Shown: positions 29,473 to 42,649, counted from the stretch's first letter. The stretch: 43,738 nt of DNA from Prochlorococcus sp. AG-670-O17 (GCA_003211315.1 QCTC01000001.1:1-43738); one strand, 5' to 3'. Numbers and translations: made by a program. Notes: generated from the sequence alone by a model not told the origin.

Positions 29473-30369
29473 ATGACAGTCGCTTGGGTATTTCCTGGTC
29501 AGGGTTCACAAAAAACTGGGATGGCAAATAAAATTATAGATTTGCCATACGCAAAATATAGGTTTAATTATGCCTCTGAAGTATTTGAGAGGAATTTATT
29601 TGAAATTTGTGAACTAAATGCTGATAAAAAAAATCTATCTGATGATTTAAATAACACTAATAACACTCAGATTTGTCTTTTTCTCGTGGAATCAGTCTTA
29701 TTAGACTCTTTAAAAGAAAATGGTTATAAACCAACCTATATTGCTGGTCATAGTTTAGGTGAAATTACTGCTTTATATTGTGCCGATGTCTTATCTTTTG
29801 AAGATTGTGTAAAACTTATAAAAGTTAGATCTGGATTAATGGCAGATGCCGCAAAGGGATCTATGGCAGCATTAATAAGTTTTGATAGAGATCAGTTAGA
29901 TTTACTGATAGAAGAGATTGACGATCTTGTAATAGCGAATGACAATAGCTCTTCTCAAGTTGTTTTATCAGGCAGTGAAAAAGCTTTAGATAATATTTCA
30001 AAACGAATTAAGGCAAAAAGATTCCTTAAACTAAATGTTTCAGGTGCTTTTCATTCCCCATTTATGAAAAAACCATCATTTCAATTCTCAAAATATTTAG
30101 ACGCTCTAGAATTTAATCAGCCTTCTATACCTGTTATAAGTAATTCTAATCCATCTCTATGTAATGATCCCAATGAGCTTAAGGTTAGGTTTAAAAATCA
30201 AATGTGTAATGGTGTTAAATGGCGTCAAACTATGGATTTAATGAAAGAAAATAGAATTCTTCAAATGGTAGAAATCGGCCCATCTAATGTCTTAGGCGGT
30301 CTAGCTAAAAGGCATTTTAAGGATGTAAAAATTTCTCAAGTTTCTTCTGGAGATCAAATTCAATACTAA
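29473..30369 (+). CDS. fabD: Malonyl CoA-ACP transacylase
   Basis: VFPGQGSQKTGM; AGHSLGEITALYCADVL; ATG at 29473. Confidence 0.93.
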   Translation: MTVAWVFPGQGSQKTGMANKIIDLPYAKYRFNYASEVFERNLFEICELNADKKNLSDDLNNTNNTQICLFLVESVLLDSLKENGYKPTYIAGHSLGEITALYCADVLSFEDCVKLIKVRSGLMADAAKGSMAALISFDRDQLDLLIEEIDDLVIANDNSSSQVVLSGSEKALDNISKRIKAKRFLKLNVSGAFHSPFMKKPSFQFSKYLDALEFNQPSIPVISNSNPSLCNDPNELKVRFKNQMCNGVKWRQTMDLMKENRILQMVEIGPSNVLGGLAKRHFKDVKISQVSSGDQIQY

Positions 30370-30373
30370 TTTT

Positions 30374-30994
30374 ATGAAAAGATATTATTATCAAAAATTA
30401 ATTTATAAATTAGTAAGCCAAGTAATTATTTTCCCGATTTATAAATTTATATTTAGAGGCAATTTAATTGGGAGAGAAAACATTCCTCAAAAAGGTTCTT
30501 TCATAATGGTATCTAATCACGGGTCTCTGCTTGATCCTCCTTTATTAGGTCATGCTATTGGTCGTAATATATCTTTTATGGCTAAGTCAGAACTTTTTAG
30601 AATCCCATTACTTGGTTTTATAATAAAATCCTGTGGAGCTTATCCCGTAAAGAGAGGCATAGTAGATAAAACAACTATTAAAATTGCATGTGAAAAACTA
30701 TCAAACAATAATTGTATTGGTATTTTTATTGACGGGACTCGCCAAAAAGATGGTCGAGTAAATAAGCCAAAACAAGGAGCAGCTCTTCTATCTTTTAAAA
30801 ATCAAAAAATGTTATTACCAGTTGCAATTATAAATTCAAATAGATTAGTTAGACTAAAGTTTTTTATTCCATTTTTCACAAAAATAGTTATTAAAGTTGG
30901 GAAACCGATTAATCCACCTGAAGGTGCATCAAAAAATGATTTAGGTAAAGTAACTCATTATTTGCAGGAAGCCATAAATAATATGCTTGAATAA
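30374..30994 (+). CDS. plsC: 1-acyl-sn-glycerol-3-phosphate acyltransferase
   Basis: MVSNHGSLLDPPLLGHA; GIFIDGTRQKDG. Confidence 0.88.
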   Translation: MKRYYYQKLIYKLVSQVIIFPIYKFIFRGNLIGRENIPQKGSFIMVSNHGSLLDPPLLGHAIGRNISFMAKSELFRIPLLGFIIKSCGAYPVKRGIVDKTTIKIACEKLSNNNCIGIFIDGTRQKDGRVNKPKQGAALLSFKNQKMLLPVAIINSNRLVRLKFFIPFFTKIVIKVGKPINPPEGASKNDLGKVTHYLQEAINNMLE

Positions 30995-30998
30995 ATGG

Positions 30999-31634
30999 TC
31001 AGTTAATTGGGGATATTGGATATAGTGGCAAAGCTTTCTCCCAAGTATTATAACTTGAATTTTTATTAGATAAATTCAATAGTTCTTTTAAATCTTCAGT
31101 ATCAGAATATTCTGCTTGATAAGAAGGCTCTATATTTTTTAATTCTTTAAAAATTTTAGGAAGAACTGTTTCTTTGATAGTAACTTTGTTATTTGGTTTT
31201 TCAGAAATGCAAATATCATATTTTCCTGCAATATATCCTCTTCTTTTTAATCTTTTGAAAATCCAAAATGAATTATTAATGTAATAGATATTATTTTGCG
31301 TAGCAATTCTTTTTGCCATCAATTCAAAAGAACTAAAACTATCTAATGAGCAATTTATTTGCTGAGCGAGAGTTCTTGCTAATACAATGATTTGTCTGGA
31401 TGCATTAAAGTTTGATGGTCCTATACTTACAGATATTTTATTAATTCTTTTTAAATTTTCTTTTGTAATAAAATTTGTAAAATCAACAATTAAATTATTA
31501 CATAAATCTTTCTCAAATTTTTTTGTAAAAAAGTTTTCGGAGTTGTTATTTTCTCTATAGGCGAAGCCAAAAGATTCATCAGTACTATGAATTGCTAAAG
31601 TTAATTTATTATGGTTTTTGAATTTGTAAGGCAT
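30999..31634 (-). CDS. tsaB: tRNA threonylcarbamoyladenosine biosynthesis protein TsaB
   Basis: LTLAIHSTDESFGFAYRE; ISVSIGPSNFNASRQIIVLARTLAQQINC. Confidence 0.82.
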   Translation of the reverse strand: MPYKFKNHNKLTLAIHSTDESFGFAYRENNNSENFFTKKFEKDLCNNLIVDFTNFITKENLKRINKISVSIGPSNFNASRQIIVLARTLAQQINCSLDSFSSFELMAKRIATQNNIYYINNSFWIFKRLKRRGYIAGKYDICISEKPNNKVTIKETVLPKIFKELKNIEPSYQAEYSDTEDLKELLNLSNKNSSYNTWEKALPLYPISPIN

Positions 31635-31640
31635 TTACCT

Positions 31641-31892
31641 TTAAAGAGGTAACTCTAAACCTGGCATACATTTAGACCACTTACCAGCTTCTTCTGAAAA
31701 ACTTGAACAAGATTGAACATCCCAATCAATTTTAAATTCCCCATTTAAATCTTTGATTATACTTACGTGAATGTAAGGTTTTTTTGGTTTAAAATTAGGA
31801 ATATCACAAATGTGCTCAACACCATGATTTTTTTCAACATCATGATATGTCATACATTTATCAACTAATTTACAGTTAATACAAATGCACAT
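31641..31892 (-). CDS. ycf34: Ycf34 family protein
   Basis: MCICINCKLVDKCMTYHDVEKNHG...SCSSFSEEAGKWSKCMPGLE; ATG at 31892 preferred over TTG at 31898. Confidence 0.85.
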   Translation of the reverse strand: MCICINCKLVDKCMTYHDVEKNHGVEHICDIPNFKPKKPYIHVSIIKDLNGEFKIDWDVQSCSSFSEEAGKWSKCMPGLELPL

Positions 31893-33126
31893 TATCAAGA
31901 AAGAAAATCTTAAAGATCATATTCTCACTGATCATACACTAATTATTAATGAAATAGAAAGAAGTATAAAATTTTATAGATGGGATTTTATTTTATCTTC
32001 TTTACCTTCTGGATCTTATTTAGTAGGTGGATATATAAGAGATTTAATTTTAGGAAGATTAAATTCAGTAATTGATGTTGATATCGTAGTTCCAAAAAAT
32101 GCTATTAATGTTGGTAAAAAAATTGCAGATAAATTTGAAGGCAAATTTATTATTCTTGATGAGGCAAGAGATGTAGTAAGAATTATTTTTAAACATATCT
32201 CAATTGATATCGCTTCTCAAATTTCTACTTCTATTGATATTGACTTATTAAGTCGAGATTTTTCAATTAATGCTGTTGCTTTTTCTTTTGAAGAAAAACT
32301 TCTGATTGATCCATCAAATGGAATTAAAGATCTACAGCTTGCTTTTTTGAGAACTAATGCGAAGCAGAACTTATTGGATGATCCATTAAGAATTTTAAGA
32401 TGCTTACGTTTTGTTTCTGAATTAGATTTTGATGTTGATTTGAATTTAATAGATTTTATTAAAGCTTATAAAAATCGATTAAGACTTGTTTCTAATGAAA
32501 GAATTAATTATGAAATACAGCGAATAATAAGAGGGAAAAAAGCATCGCAGGCTATAATTTTAATAAATAAATTTAGAATTTTTGATTATATACAGTCAGA
32601 AAAAAATTTGATATTTTTTGATTTAGAAAAAATTAATTTTGAAGAATTTAATAAATTTGAAAAGGAAAAATTTTTACCCTTATTTTATCTTGTTCAAATT
32701 TTAGACGAATTTTCTTTGAAAAATTTAAAGTTTAGCAAATCTGAAATTTCAAAAATTAGGCTATTAAGAAAATGGAATCTCTTATTGAAGACACAAACTA
32801 TTTATGAATTTAATGAGAGAGAAAGATTTGATTTACATCAAGAGTTAGAAACTTTTCTTCCATCTTTTATTCTTTTCTTGCCACAATCACTATATATAAA
32901 TTGGCTCGCTAGATGGCGAGATAAAGATGATAAATTATTTCATCCGTCGAATTTGATAAAAGGAGAAGTTGTAAAAAAATATTTAAAAATCCAAGATGGA
33001 CCTACCTTGGGGAAGGTTATTAATTATCTTTCTAGGGAACTTGCATATAATAGATTGGATAATTTTGATGAAGCTATATATAAAGGAAAGCAATGGATTC
33101 AACAAAATGCGCCAAAATGTGATTAA
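31885..33126 (+). CDS. CCA tRNA nucleotidyltransferase/poly(A) polymerase family
   Basis: SYLVGGYIRDLILGRLNSVIDVDIVVP; SRDFSINAVAFSFE; DPLRILRCLRFVSEL. Confidence 0.9.
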   Translation: MHIIKKENLKDHILTDHTLIINEIERSIKFYRWDFILSSLPSGSYLVGGYIRDLILGRLNSVIDVDIVVPKNAINVGKKIADKFEGKFIILDEARDVVRIIFKHISIDIASQISTSIDIDLLSRDFSINAVAFSFEEKLLIDPSNGIKDLQLAFLRTNAKQNLLDDPLRILRCLRFVSELDFDVDLNLIDFIKAYKNRLRLVSNERINYEIQRIIRGKKASQAIILINKFRIFDYIQSEKNLIFFDLEKINFEEFNKFEKEKFLPLFYLVQILDEFSLKNLKFSKSEISKIRLLRKWNLLLKTQTIYEFNERERFDLHQELETFLPSFILFLPQSLYINWLARWRDKDDKLFHPSNLIKGEVVKKYLKIQDGPTLGKVINYLSRELAYNRLDNFDEAIYKGKQWIQQNAPKCD

Positions 33127-33183
33127 ATACACATAGCTTAGTTTTGTTTAAAGTTCAGACTTCAAATTATTTTTTAAAAATTT

Positions 33184-33603
33184 ATGAGCATTCGTATTTA
33201 CATTGGCAATTTACCACAAGTATTTAATCCAAAAGAATTTGATAGTTATTTAAAATCAGTATCGGATTCTATTAGGTTTAAAGCTGTTTTAGATAAAGAG
33301 ACAAAAGAGTGTAGAGGATTTGGTTTTGCTACAACAAATAATGAACAAAATGCAAATTTAATAATCGAAAAGCTTAACGGTTCTGAATTTAATGGCTCCA
33401 AATTGAGAGTTGAACTTTCAGAAAAGAAAGATTCTTCCTCACATAAGAGAAATAGTTTAGGCTCCAATAAAAATAAAAAGAGGAAAGATTTTAAGAAGAT
33501 TGTTCATAGTGATGCACCTAATCTTGAAGCCCCAGATCCAAGATGGGCTGGCGAACTTTCTAAATTAAAAGATTTGTTAGCTAATCAGAAAGCCCCTGCT
33601 TAA
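33184..33603 (+). CDS. RRM-domain RNA-binding protein
   Basis: RIYIGNLPQVFNPKEF...ECRGFGFATTNNEQNANLIIEKLNGSEFNGSKLRVELSE. Confidence 0.92.
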   Translation: MSIRIYIGNLPQVFNPKEFDSYLKSVSDSIRFKAVLDKETKECRGFGFATTNNEQNANLIIEKLNGSEFNGSKLRVELSEKKDSSSHKRNSLGSNKNKKRKDFKKIVHSDAPNLEAPDPRWAGELSKLKDLLANQKAPA

Positions 33604-33609
33604 GCTTAG

Positions 33610-34518
33610 CTATTTGATCCTTGAGATTAAATAGGAAATTGGTATTTCAAGCGCTTTAACTGAATTCTTTACAAAAGCTCTATTATTAAATACATCATAA
33701 TCTAATCTTTCAATAGAATCTAATATTCCTCTATAAAGGCGTAAAGATGTCCAGACAGGCCATCTTGCATCTGCAGATAACCACTTAATGCCATCTTCAG
33801 ATTTTTTGAACCAATCCCGAGCCCTTGTTAATTGAAAATTCATAAGCATCTTCCACTGATTATTTATCACTCCTTTTAATAATTCTTCTTCAGAATAATT
33901 AAATTTATTCATATCATCCTGAGGTAAATATATTCTACCTCTTTGCCTATCTTCACCAACATCTCTTAAGATGTTAGTAAGTTGATTTGCTATTCCTAGA
34001 GCTATTGCCGCTTCTGATGAGTCAGGTATGTTGCTCCAAGGGGCTGATGTATAGGCACTATCTATGCCCATCACATTCTGAGTCATTAATCCTACTGTCC
34101 CTGCTACGCGATAACAGTAAAGCTGTAGTTCAGAAAAACTTTTGTATCTAAATTTTTCAAGATCCATTCTTTGACCCTCAATCATATCTAAATATGGTTC
34201 TATATTTTGTGGAAATTTTTCTATTGTATCGAAAAGAACAGCATCTAAGTCTGATTGTATTTTTCCTTTGAAAACATTTTTTGTGTTTTCTTCCCATTCA
34301 TTCAAGTTATCGGAAAGTTCCTCAGTTGTCTTGGTTGAAGCTTCAATGCTATCCATGATTTCATCAGTTCTCCGACACCAAACATAAATCGCCCAAATCG
34401 CTCTTCTTTTTTCGTAGGGTAATAAAAGTGTCCCTAAATAAAAAGTTTTAGCCCATTTTTGAGTTTCTTTTTGGCATATTTCATATGCTTTATTAAGTTG
34501 GGATAATGAATTTTTCAA
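33610..34518 (-). CDS. crtB: Phytoene synthase
   Basis: YLGTLLLPYEKRRAIWAIYVWCRRTDEIMD; NQLTNILRDVGEDRQRGRIYLPQDD. Confidence 0.94.
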   Translation of the reverse strand: MKNSLSQLNKAYEICQKETQKWAKTFYLGTLLLPYEKRRAIWAIYVWCRRTDEIMDSIEASTKTTEELSDNLNEWEENTKNVFKGKIQSDLDAVLFDTIEKFPQNIEPYLDMIEGQRMDLEKFRYKSFSELQLYCYRVAGTVGLMTQNVMGIDSAYTSAPWSNIPDSSEAAIALGIANQLTNILRDVGEDRQRGRIYLPQDDMNKFNYSEEELLKGVINNQWKMLMNFQLTRARDWFKKSEDGIKWLSADARWPVWTSLRLYRGILDSIERLDYDVFNNRAFVKNSVKALEIPISYLISRIK

Positions 34519-34539
34519 AAAAGGTTTTATTCTTGAGGT

Positions 34540-36003
<1,464 letters not shown>

Positions 36004-36050
36004 CTAAAGTTAAGACATAATTGTTTTTTTTGTTGATTATTTTTCAGATT

Positions 36051-36398
36051 ATGGAAAAAATGCTTTTAAAGTCAACTACTAGGCATGTAAGGATATTTAC
36101 TGCTGATGTGGTTAATAACGATTTAATATTCCATCCTAATAAATTAACTCTTGACTTAGATCCTGATAATGAATTCATTTGGAACGAAGATTCCTTAAAA
36201 AAAGTAAATCAAAAATTTACTGAACTTGTTGAAGAAAGAGCCGGAAAAAGTTTAGATGATTATGAACTTCGTAAAATAGGATCAGAAGTTGAAGGTTTAA
36301 TCAAATATTTGCTTCAAAATGGATTACTAAGTTACAACCCAGAATGTAGAGTCATGAATTATTCAATGGGTTTACCTAAGACTAAAGAAATACTGTGA
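36051..36398 (+). CDS. ndhM: NAD(P)H-quinone oxidoreductase subunit M
   Basis: [40 protein letters not shown]...[19 protein letters not shown]. Confidence 0.9.
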   Translation: MEKMLLKSTTRHVRIFTADVVNNDLIFHPNKLTLDLDPDNEFIWNEDSLKKVNQKFTELVEERAGKSLDDYELRKIGSEVEGLIKYLLQNGLLSYNPECRVMNYSMGLPKTKEIL

Positions 36399-37018
36399 AT
36401 AGATATCCTAATAGGGGTCCAAGAAGAGACCCTGACAACAATTCTTACTCCTCAAATTCAAGGGATCGAGATAGTTATACCCAACGGAGTAGAAGAATAT
36501 CTGCTTCTAACTCTGGACAAAAAAATAATTTTAGTACTGGAACAATTGCTGTACTTGCTGGAGTTTTGATATTAGGGGTAGGCATAGGAAGTGCTATTAC
36601 CAGTACAACAGATGGAGGGCAGGGCAATATAGCTAGTCAACAACAATTAGACATGGCAGTTCCAGACCCCGAATTTTGTAGGCAATGGGGAGCAAGCGCT
36701 TTTGTGATTGATGTAGAAATGTATACAACACTAAATCCTTCAACTAGTTTCGTAACACAACCGGCATTACAACCTGGTTGCGTTATACGAAGGGAGAATT
36801 GGACAGTGTTACAAAAACAAGGAGCTATAAGTAATGAGGATGTTAGAGAATGTAAGCAAAGAATGAATACTTTTGCTTACATAGGGTCAATAAGAGATAA
36901 GCCTATAGTTAAATGTGTTTATCAGACTGATGTCAATGAAAACAAATTTATCATTAAAGGAGATGGCCAAGCTGAAGATGGAGGGGTGGGAATCAATAAG
37001 GAAGCTATTCAATTTTAA
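36395..37018 (+). CDS. DUF3172-like conserved cyanobacterial protein
   Basis: [26 protein letters not shown]...[43 protein letters not shown] start. Confidence 0.75.
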   Translation: MNRYPNRGPRRDPDNNSYSSNSRDRDSYTQRSRRISASNSGQKNNFSTGTIAVLAGVLILGVGIGSAITSTTDGGQGNIASQQQLDMAVPDPEFCRQWGASAFVIDVEMYTTLNPSTSFVTQPALQPGCVIRRENWTVLQKQGAISNEDVRECKQRMNTFAYIGSIRDKPIVKCVYQTDVNENKFIIKGDGQAEDGGVGINKEAIQF

Positions 37019-37968
37019 ATTGAGTTATTTTGTCTTAATGGACTTTCAGAGCTTGCAAATTGAGGCAATATGTACTTTTTAAACGCTTCAGATGCTCTAG
37101 ATGTGTATCTAGATGGATTTGTAATTAATTTCAACTCTCTTTTTACTTCTAAATCAGCTAAGTGGGGTTTGTTAATTGACCCACCTGCTAATTCTCGCTC
37201 AATTGAAACAACAGGTAAAAAAGCAACACCAAGACCAGATTGAACCGCATTTTTGATTGCTTCAAGAGAATTTAACTCCATTTCTATTCTTAATCTTTGA
37301 ATATCAAGACCTGAATCCTTTAAAAGTTTATCAACAACTTTTCTCGTTGTTGATTGAGAATCTAATGTGACGAAATTTAGTTTGTATAAATCTTCTTTCA
37401 TCAGTTCTTTCTTGTTGGCAAGTGGGTGTTTTGTTGGCAATACAAGAGCTAATTCATCAGTTGCATATGGAATTATTTGTAATAGGTTTTCTAAATCGCT
37501 TGGCAATTGACCACCAATTATAGCTAAATCAATTTGTCCATTCGCAACGCTCCAACCTGTTCTTCTAGTACTGTGAACCTGTAGTTGGACAGATACATCA
37601 GGATATTTTTGACGAAAAAGCCCGATCATCCTTGGCATTAAGTAGGTACCGGTAGTTTGACTAGCTCCAATTATGAGTGTTCCACCTTTTAAACTATTTA
37701 AATCTTCAATAGCTTTGCAAGCTTCATCACATTGATTAAGGATTCTTTCGCAATATTCAAGTAATAGCTTACCTCCTTCAGTTAAAAGTGCTTTTCTACC
37801 ACCTCTGTCAAAAATTGTTATTTCAAGTTGTTTTTCTAAATTTTGAATTTGTAAACTGACAGCCGGTTGGGTCACATAAAGTAAATCTGCAGCCTTTTTA
37901 AAACTTCCTTGAGCTGCAATAGCTTTTAATATTCTTAATTGGTCAAGAGTAAAAGGTAACTCGGGCAT
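37015..37968 (-). CDS. LysR-type transcriptional regulator (RbcR/Ycf30-like)
   Basis: [61 protein letters not shown]. Confidence 0.88.
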   Translation of the reverse strand: MPELPFTLDQLRILKAIAAQGSFKKAADLLYVTQPAVSLQIQNLEKQLEITIFDRGGRKALLTEGGKLLLEYCERILNQCDEACKAIEDLNSLKGGTLIIGASQTTGTYLMPRMIGLFRQKYPDVSVQLQVHSTRRTGWSVANGQIDLAIIGGQLPSDLENLLQIIPYATDELALVLPTKHPLANKKELMKEDLYKLNFVTLDSQSTTRKVVDKLLKDSGLDIQRLRIEMELNSLEAIKNAVQSGLGVAFLPVVSIERELAGGSINKPHLADLEVKRELKLITNPSRYTSRASEAFKKYILPQFASSESPLRQNNSI

Positions 37969-38051
37969 TATTTTATGCCTGCAATTTAAGCCTAATTCTA
38001 ATACCTAAGGGTATTATTGTTAATAATAAATAACTTGTATTTTGGAATTAT

Positions 38052-38780
38052 ATGGAGACTCACAAAACTTCCTTGATAATTTTGGTATTAATATTAATTT
38101 TTGCAGTTATTCATAGTGGAGGTGCTGCTTTAAGAACCAGGGCAGAGGCTTTTATGGGCCCAAGATTATGGAGATTGCTCTTTGTTTCTTTAAGTTTGCC
38201 ATCTGCAGTGATTTTAATTAGTTATTTTTTAGCTCATAGATATGATGGAATTAGATTATGGAATTTTCAGGGTAATAACTATGTATTTTTGTTAGTTTGG
38301 ATCTTAACTGCCATCAGTTTCTTATTTCTATATCCTGCAACATATAATTTATTAGAAATTCCTTCAGTTTTAAAACCACAAGTAAGAATATATGGTACTG
38401 GAATAATGAGGATTACAAGACATCCGCAAGCATTTGGCCAAATTATTTGGTGTTTAGCTCATACATTATGGATTGGGACATCATTTACATTTATAACTTC
38501 CCTAGGGCTAATTTTTCATCACCTTTTCGCAATATGGCATGGTGATAAAAGATTAGAAATTAAATTTGGTGAAGAATTTTATAAGTACAAAGAAAGTACT
38601 TCAATAATCCCTTTTATGGCAATATTTGATGGAAGACAGCAAATAAAAGTAAAGGAATTTTTTAAACTATCGCAACTTGGGATATTAATTGCCATTTCAA
38701 TAATCTGGTGGTCTCATAAATATATAAATATTGCTGTTACAACTTTTAATTCATCTTTAATGTCTAAAATTTTCAATTAG
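38052..38780 (+). CDS. NnrU-family membrane protein
   Basis: IHSGGAALRTRAEAFMGPRLWRLLF...GIMRITRHPQAFGQIIWCLAHTLW. Confidence 0.82.
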   Translation: METHKTSLIILVLILIFAVIHSGGAALRTRAEAFMGPRLWRLLFVSLSLPSAVILISYFLAHRYDGIRLWNFQGNNYVFLLVWILTAISFLFLYPATYNLLEIPSVLKPQVRIYGTGIMRITRHPQAFGQIIWCLAHTLWIGTSFTFITSLGLIFHHLFAIWHGDKRLEIKFGEEFYKYKESTSIIPFMAIFDGRQQIKVKEFFKLSQLGILIAISIIWWSHKYINIAVTTFNSSLMSKIFN

Positions 38781-38813
38781 CATTCTAATATTGATGTATA
38801 AATATTATTAAAA

Positions 38814-40829
38814 ATGCCACAAGCTTCAGAAATTGCCTGGTTGATTCCTGTTTTTCCACTTATTGGAGCGGTGTTTTCTGGATTGGGCTTAATATGTGCG
38901 AATAAAAAAATCAATAATTCCAGAGAAATTGTTTCAATCAGTCTTTTGTCATTTGTTGGTGTTTCTGCTGTGATCAGTTATAAAACATTAATTGAGCAAA
39001 TAAATGGTTACCAATCAGTAGAAAAATTATTTGTTTGGGCAAGCGCAGGAGATTTCACAATACCAATGGGATTTGTTCTTGACCCTTTAGGTAGCGTAAT
39101 GCTCACATTGGTAACCACTATTACTTTATTAGTCATGATTTACTCCCATGGTTATATGGCTCATGATAAAGGTTACGTAAGATTTTTTACATATTTAGCA
39201 CTCTTCAGTAGTTCAATGATGGGATTAATTATTAGCCCAAATTTGTTGGAAATATATGTTTTTTGGGAATTAGTAGGAATGTGTTCTTATCTATTAGTCG
39301 GTTTCTGGTACGACAGAGATGGTGCAGCAAATGCTGCTCAAAAGGCATTTGTTGTAAATAGAGTTGGAGACTTTGGATTATTACTGGGAATTCTTGGTCT
39401 ATTTTGGGCTACAAAAAGCTTTGATTTTAATGAAATTGCCTTAGGAGTAGCACAATCAGTTTCAGAGAATTCATTGCCAGTCTGGGCTGCATTATTACTT
39501 TGTTTTTTAGTCTTCTTAGGACCTATGGCAAAATCTGCTCAATTTCCTCTTCATGTATGGCTTCCAGACGCTATGGAAGGACCAACCCCTATTTCAGCTC
39601 TTATTCATGCAGCAACCATGGTTGCTGCTGGAATATTCTTAGTAGCAAGGCTCCAACCTCTCTACTCATTATTCCCTTCAATTCAATTCATTATTGCTTT
39701 AGTTGGCACTATTACATGTTTCTTAGGTGCCTCTATTGCGTTAACCCAAATGGATCTCAAAAAAGGTTTGGCATATAGTACAGTTTCTCAGCTAGGGTAT
39801 ATGATGCTTGCGATGGGTTGTGGTGCTCCAGTAGCAGGAATTTTTCACTTAATAACACATGCATGTTTCAAAGCAATGTTGTTTTTAGGGTCCGGTTCAG
39901 TAATTCATGCTATGGAAGAAGTGGTTGGTCATCAACCTGTACTTGCACAAGATATGAGGTTGATGGGCGGTTTAAGAAAGAAAATGCCCTTTACTTCTAC
40001 CACTTTTTTAATAGGTTGCGTAGCCATAAGTGGTATTCCTCCATTAGCTGGGTTTTGGAGTAAAGATGAAATATTGGGAAACGCCTTTATCTCATTTCCA
40101 GCTTTTTGGTTTGTGGGATTTTTAACAGCTGGAATGACCGCCTTTTATATGTTTAGACTTTATTTTTTAACGTTTGAAGGGGACTTTAAAGGGGGAAATA
40201 AGGAATTACAAAAAGAACTTTTATTAGCTTCAAAAATTAATATAGAAGAAGATGAACATGAAGAAGAACATGGTTCACTTCATGAGTCTCCATGGTCCAT
40301 GACATTCCCACTGGTTTTCCTAGCAGTACCTTCAGTAATAATTGGTTTTATGGGATTTCCTTGGGATAGTAAATTTGCAAACTTATTAGATCCCGAAGAA
40401 GCATTAATTGCTATAGAGTCATTTGAATTAAAAGAATTTTTACCCCTAGCTATTGCATCTGTTTTTATTGCCTCAATAGGTATAACTATTGCTTATCAAG
40501 CTTATTTTGCTAGAAAAATTAACTTATCAATATTATTCGCGCAGAGATTTCCAACTGTTAATAAGTTTTTATCAAATAAATGGTATTTAGATGATATTAA
40601 TGAAAAACTTTTTGTGAAAGGCAGTAGAAAACTTGCAAAGGAAGTTTTAGAAGTTGATTCTAAAGTCGTAGATGGAGTTGTAAATCTTACTGGACTTGTA
40701 ACATTGGGAAGTGGAGAGGGCTTAAAGTATTTTGAAACCGGTAGAGCTCAATTCTATGCTCTGATAGTTTTTGGAGGAGTAATTTTGTTGGTAGCAATAT
40801 TTGGTTTCCAATCGCCCCAAGTAACTTAA
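38814..40829 (+). CDS. ndhF: NAD(P)H-quinone oxidoreductase subunit 5
   Basis: FVLDPLGSVMLTLVTTITLLVMIYSHGYM; QFPLHVWLPDAMEGPTPISALIHAATMVAAGIFL. Confidence 0.94.
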   Translation: MPQASEIAWLIPVFPLIGAVFSGLGLICANKKINNSREIVSISLLSFVGVSAVISYKTLIEQINGYQSVEKLFVWASAGDFTIPMGFVLDPLGSVMLTLVTTITLLVMIYSHGYMAHDKGYVRFFTYLALFSSSMMGLIISPNLLEIYVFWELVGMCSYLLVGFWYDRDGAANAAQKAFVVNRVGDFGLLLGILGLFWATKSFDFNEIALGVAQSVSENSLPVWAALLLCFLVFLGPMAKSAQFPLHVWLPDAMEGPTPISALIHAATMVAAGIFLVARLQPLYSLFPSIQFIIALVGTITCFLGASIALTQMDLKKGLAYSTVSQLGYMMLAMGCGAPVAGIFHLITHACFKAMLFLGSGSVIHAMEEVVGHQPVLAQDMRLMGGLRKKMPFTSTTFLIGCVAISGIPPLAGFWSKDEILGNAFISFPAFWFVGFLTAGMTAFYMFRLYFLTFEGDFKGGNKELQKELLLASKINIEEDEHEEEHGSLHESPWSMTFPLVFLAVPSVIIGFMGFPWDSKFANLLDPEEALIAIESFELKEFLPLAIASVFIASIGITIAYQAYFARKINLSILFAQRFPTVNKFLSNKWYLDDINEKLFVKGSRKLAKEVLEVDSKVVDGVVNLTGLVTLGSGEGLKYFETGRAQFYALIVFGGVILLVAIFGFQSPQVT

Positions 40830-40913
40830 TAACAAATGTGTGTCTTCACTGTCCATGGGATGAAAAAATCTAGATAATTTCTAGAATTTGTTTAAGATCA
40901 ATTTCTTATTCAT

Positions 40914-42554
40914 TTGAGCAGCTATTTTTTTACACATTTTGCACTTCATACAATAGGAACATTGGGTGGAGGTTTATCTGATTTTCCTTGGCTATCAGTG
41001 TCTATTCTTTTCCCCATTGGAAGCGCATTTTTGATACCTTTTTTCCCTGACAAAGGAGAGGGTAAACAAGTAAGGTGGTTTGCTTTAAGTGTTGCTTTAA
41101 TTACTTTTCTAGTAACTGTAGGATCTTATATAAACGGTTTTGATATCAATAATGAAAATGTTCAACTTAAAGAAAGTATAAATTGGCTTCCAAACCTAGG
41201 ACTTACATGGTCAGTTGGCGCTGATGGAATTTCAATGCCTCTTATATTATTAACTAGTTTTATAACAGCGCTAGCTGTCTTAGCTGCATGGCCAGTAAAG
41301 TTTAAACCAAAATTATTTTTCTTTTTAATACTTATCATGGACGGAGGGCAAATAGCTGTTTTTGCCGTTCAAGATATGCTCCTATTCTTTTTAAGTTGGG
41401 AACTGGAACTTTTGCCAGTATATTTACTTTTAGCTATCTGGGGAGGAAAAAATAGACAATATGCAGCTACAAAATTCATTATCTATACAGCCGGGAGTTC
41501 TATCTTTATCCTTTTAGCTGCATTGGCAATGGGTTTTTATGGAACTGAAGTTCCAAATTTTGAGTTTGCTCATTTGGCTAATCAAGATTTTGGCCAAAAC
41601 TTTCAAATCCTTTGTTACATAGGTTTATTAATTGCTTTTGGTGTTAAGCTCCCAATTGTCCCTTTGCATACTTGGCTCCCTGATGCTCATGGGGAGGCTA
41701 CAGCTCCTGTTCATATGTTATTGGCAGGTATTTTATTGAAGATGGGTGGATATGCTCTTTTGAGATTTAATGCACAGCTATTACCTATTGCACATGCTCA
41801 ATTCGCTCCACTATTAATAGTTCTTGGAGTAGTCAATATAATTTACGCTGCATTAACATCATTTGCGCAAAGAAATCTTAAAAGAAAAATAGCATATAGT
41901 TCAATTAGTCATATGGGTTTTGTTCTAATTGGAATAGGAAGTTTTAGTAGTCTTGGCACAAGTGGAGCGATGTTGCAAATGGTAAGTCATGGATTAATTG
42001 GAGCAAGTTTATTTTTTCTTGTTGGAGCAACTTATGACAGAACAAAGACTCTAAAACTAGATGAAATGGGAGGAGTAGGACAAAAAATGCGCATTATGTT
42101 TGCATTGTGGACCGCCTGCTCTCTTGCTTCTCTTGCTTTGCCAGGTATGAGTGGATTTGTTTCTGAATTAATGGTATTTACCGGATTTGTTACTGATGAA
42201 GTTTATACTTTGCCTTTTAGGGTAATTATGGCATCTTTAGCGGCAATAGGCGTGATACTTACCCCTATTTATTTACTATCAATGTTACGTGAGATTTTCT
42301 TTGGTAAAGAAAATCCAAAGTTAACTGAAGATAAGAATTTAATTGATGCAGAGCCACGAGAGGTATACATTATAGCCTGTTTACTTTTACCAATAATCGG
42401 GATAGGTTTATACCCAAGGTTAGTTACAGAAAGTTATTTGGCTACAATAGATAATTTGGTTGATAGAGATTTAAATGCTGTGAAAACTATTCCAAAGACA
42501 AATATTTTTGCGGGAAATAAATCAAATCAAATATTGAAAGCACCAACTATGTAA
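40914..42554 (+). CDS. ndhD: NAD(P)H-quinone oxidoreductase subunit 4
   Basis: [75 protein letters not shown] start as in the track. Confidence 0.94.
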   Translation: MSSYFFTHFALHTIGTLGGGLSDFPWLSVSILFPIGSAFLIPFFPDKGEGKQVRWFALSVALITFLVTVGSYINGFDINNENVQLKESINWLPNLGLTWSVGADGISMPLILLTSFITALAVLAAWPVKFKPKLFFFLILIMDGGQIAVFAVQDMLLFFLSWELELLPVYLLLAIWGGKNRQYAATKFIIYTAGSSIFILLAALAMGFYGTEVPNFEFAHLANQDFGQNFQILCYIGLLIAFGVKLPIVPLHTWLPDAHGEATAPVHMLLAGILLKMGGYALLRFNAQLLPIAHAQFAPLLIVLGVVNIIYAALTSFAQRNLKRKIAYSSISHMGFVLIGIGSFSSLGTSGAMLQMVSHGLIGASLFFLVGATYDRTKTLKLDEMGGVGQKMRIMFALWTACSLASLALPGMSGFVSELMVFTGFVTDEVYTLPFRVIMASLAAIGVILTPIYLLSMLREIFFGKENPKLTEDKNLIDAEPREVYIIACLLLPIIGIGLYPRLVTESYLATIDNLVDRDLNAVKTIPKTNIFAGNKSNQILKAPTM

Positions 42555-42649
42555 TTTTCTTAATATGTTTAATATTTTTTGGCAAAACATTTGATATAAA
42601 GATATCTTGAAAAAAATTATATCTATTTAAAGTAATTTATTCTAAATCT

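Noticed and set aside
39500-40063. Out-of-frame plus-strand ORFs (92 and 81 aa)
   Set aside because: Frame-shifted readings inside ndhF, Ser/Cys-rich and not protein-like.
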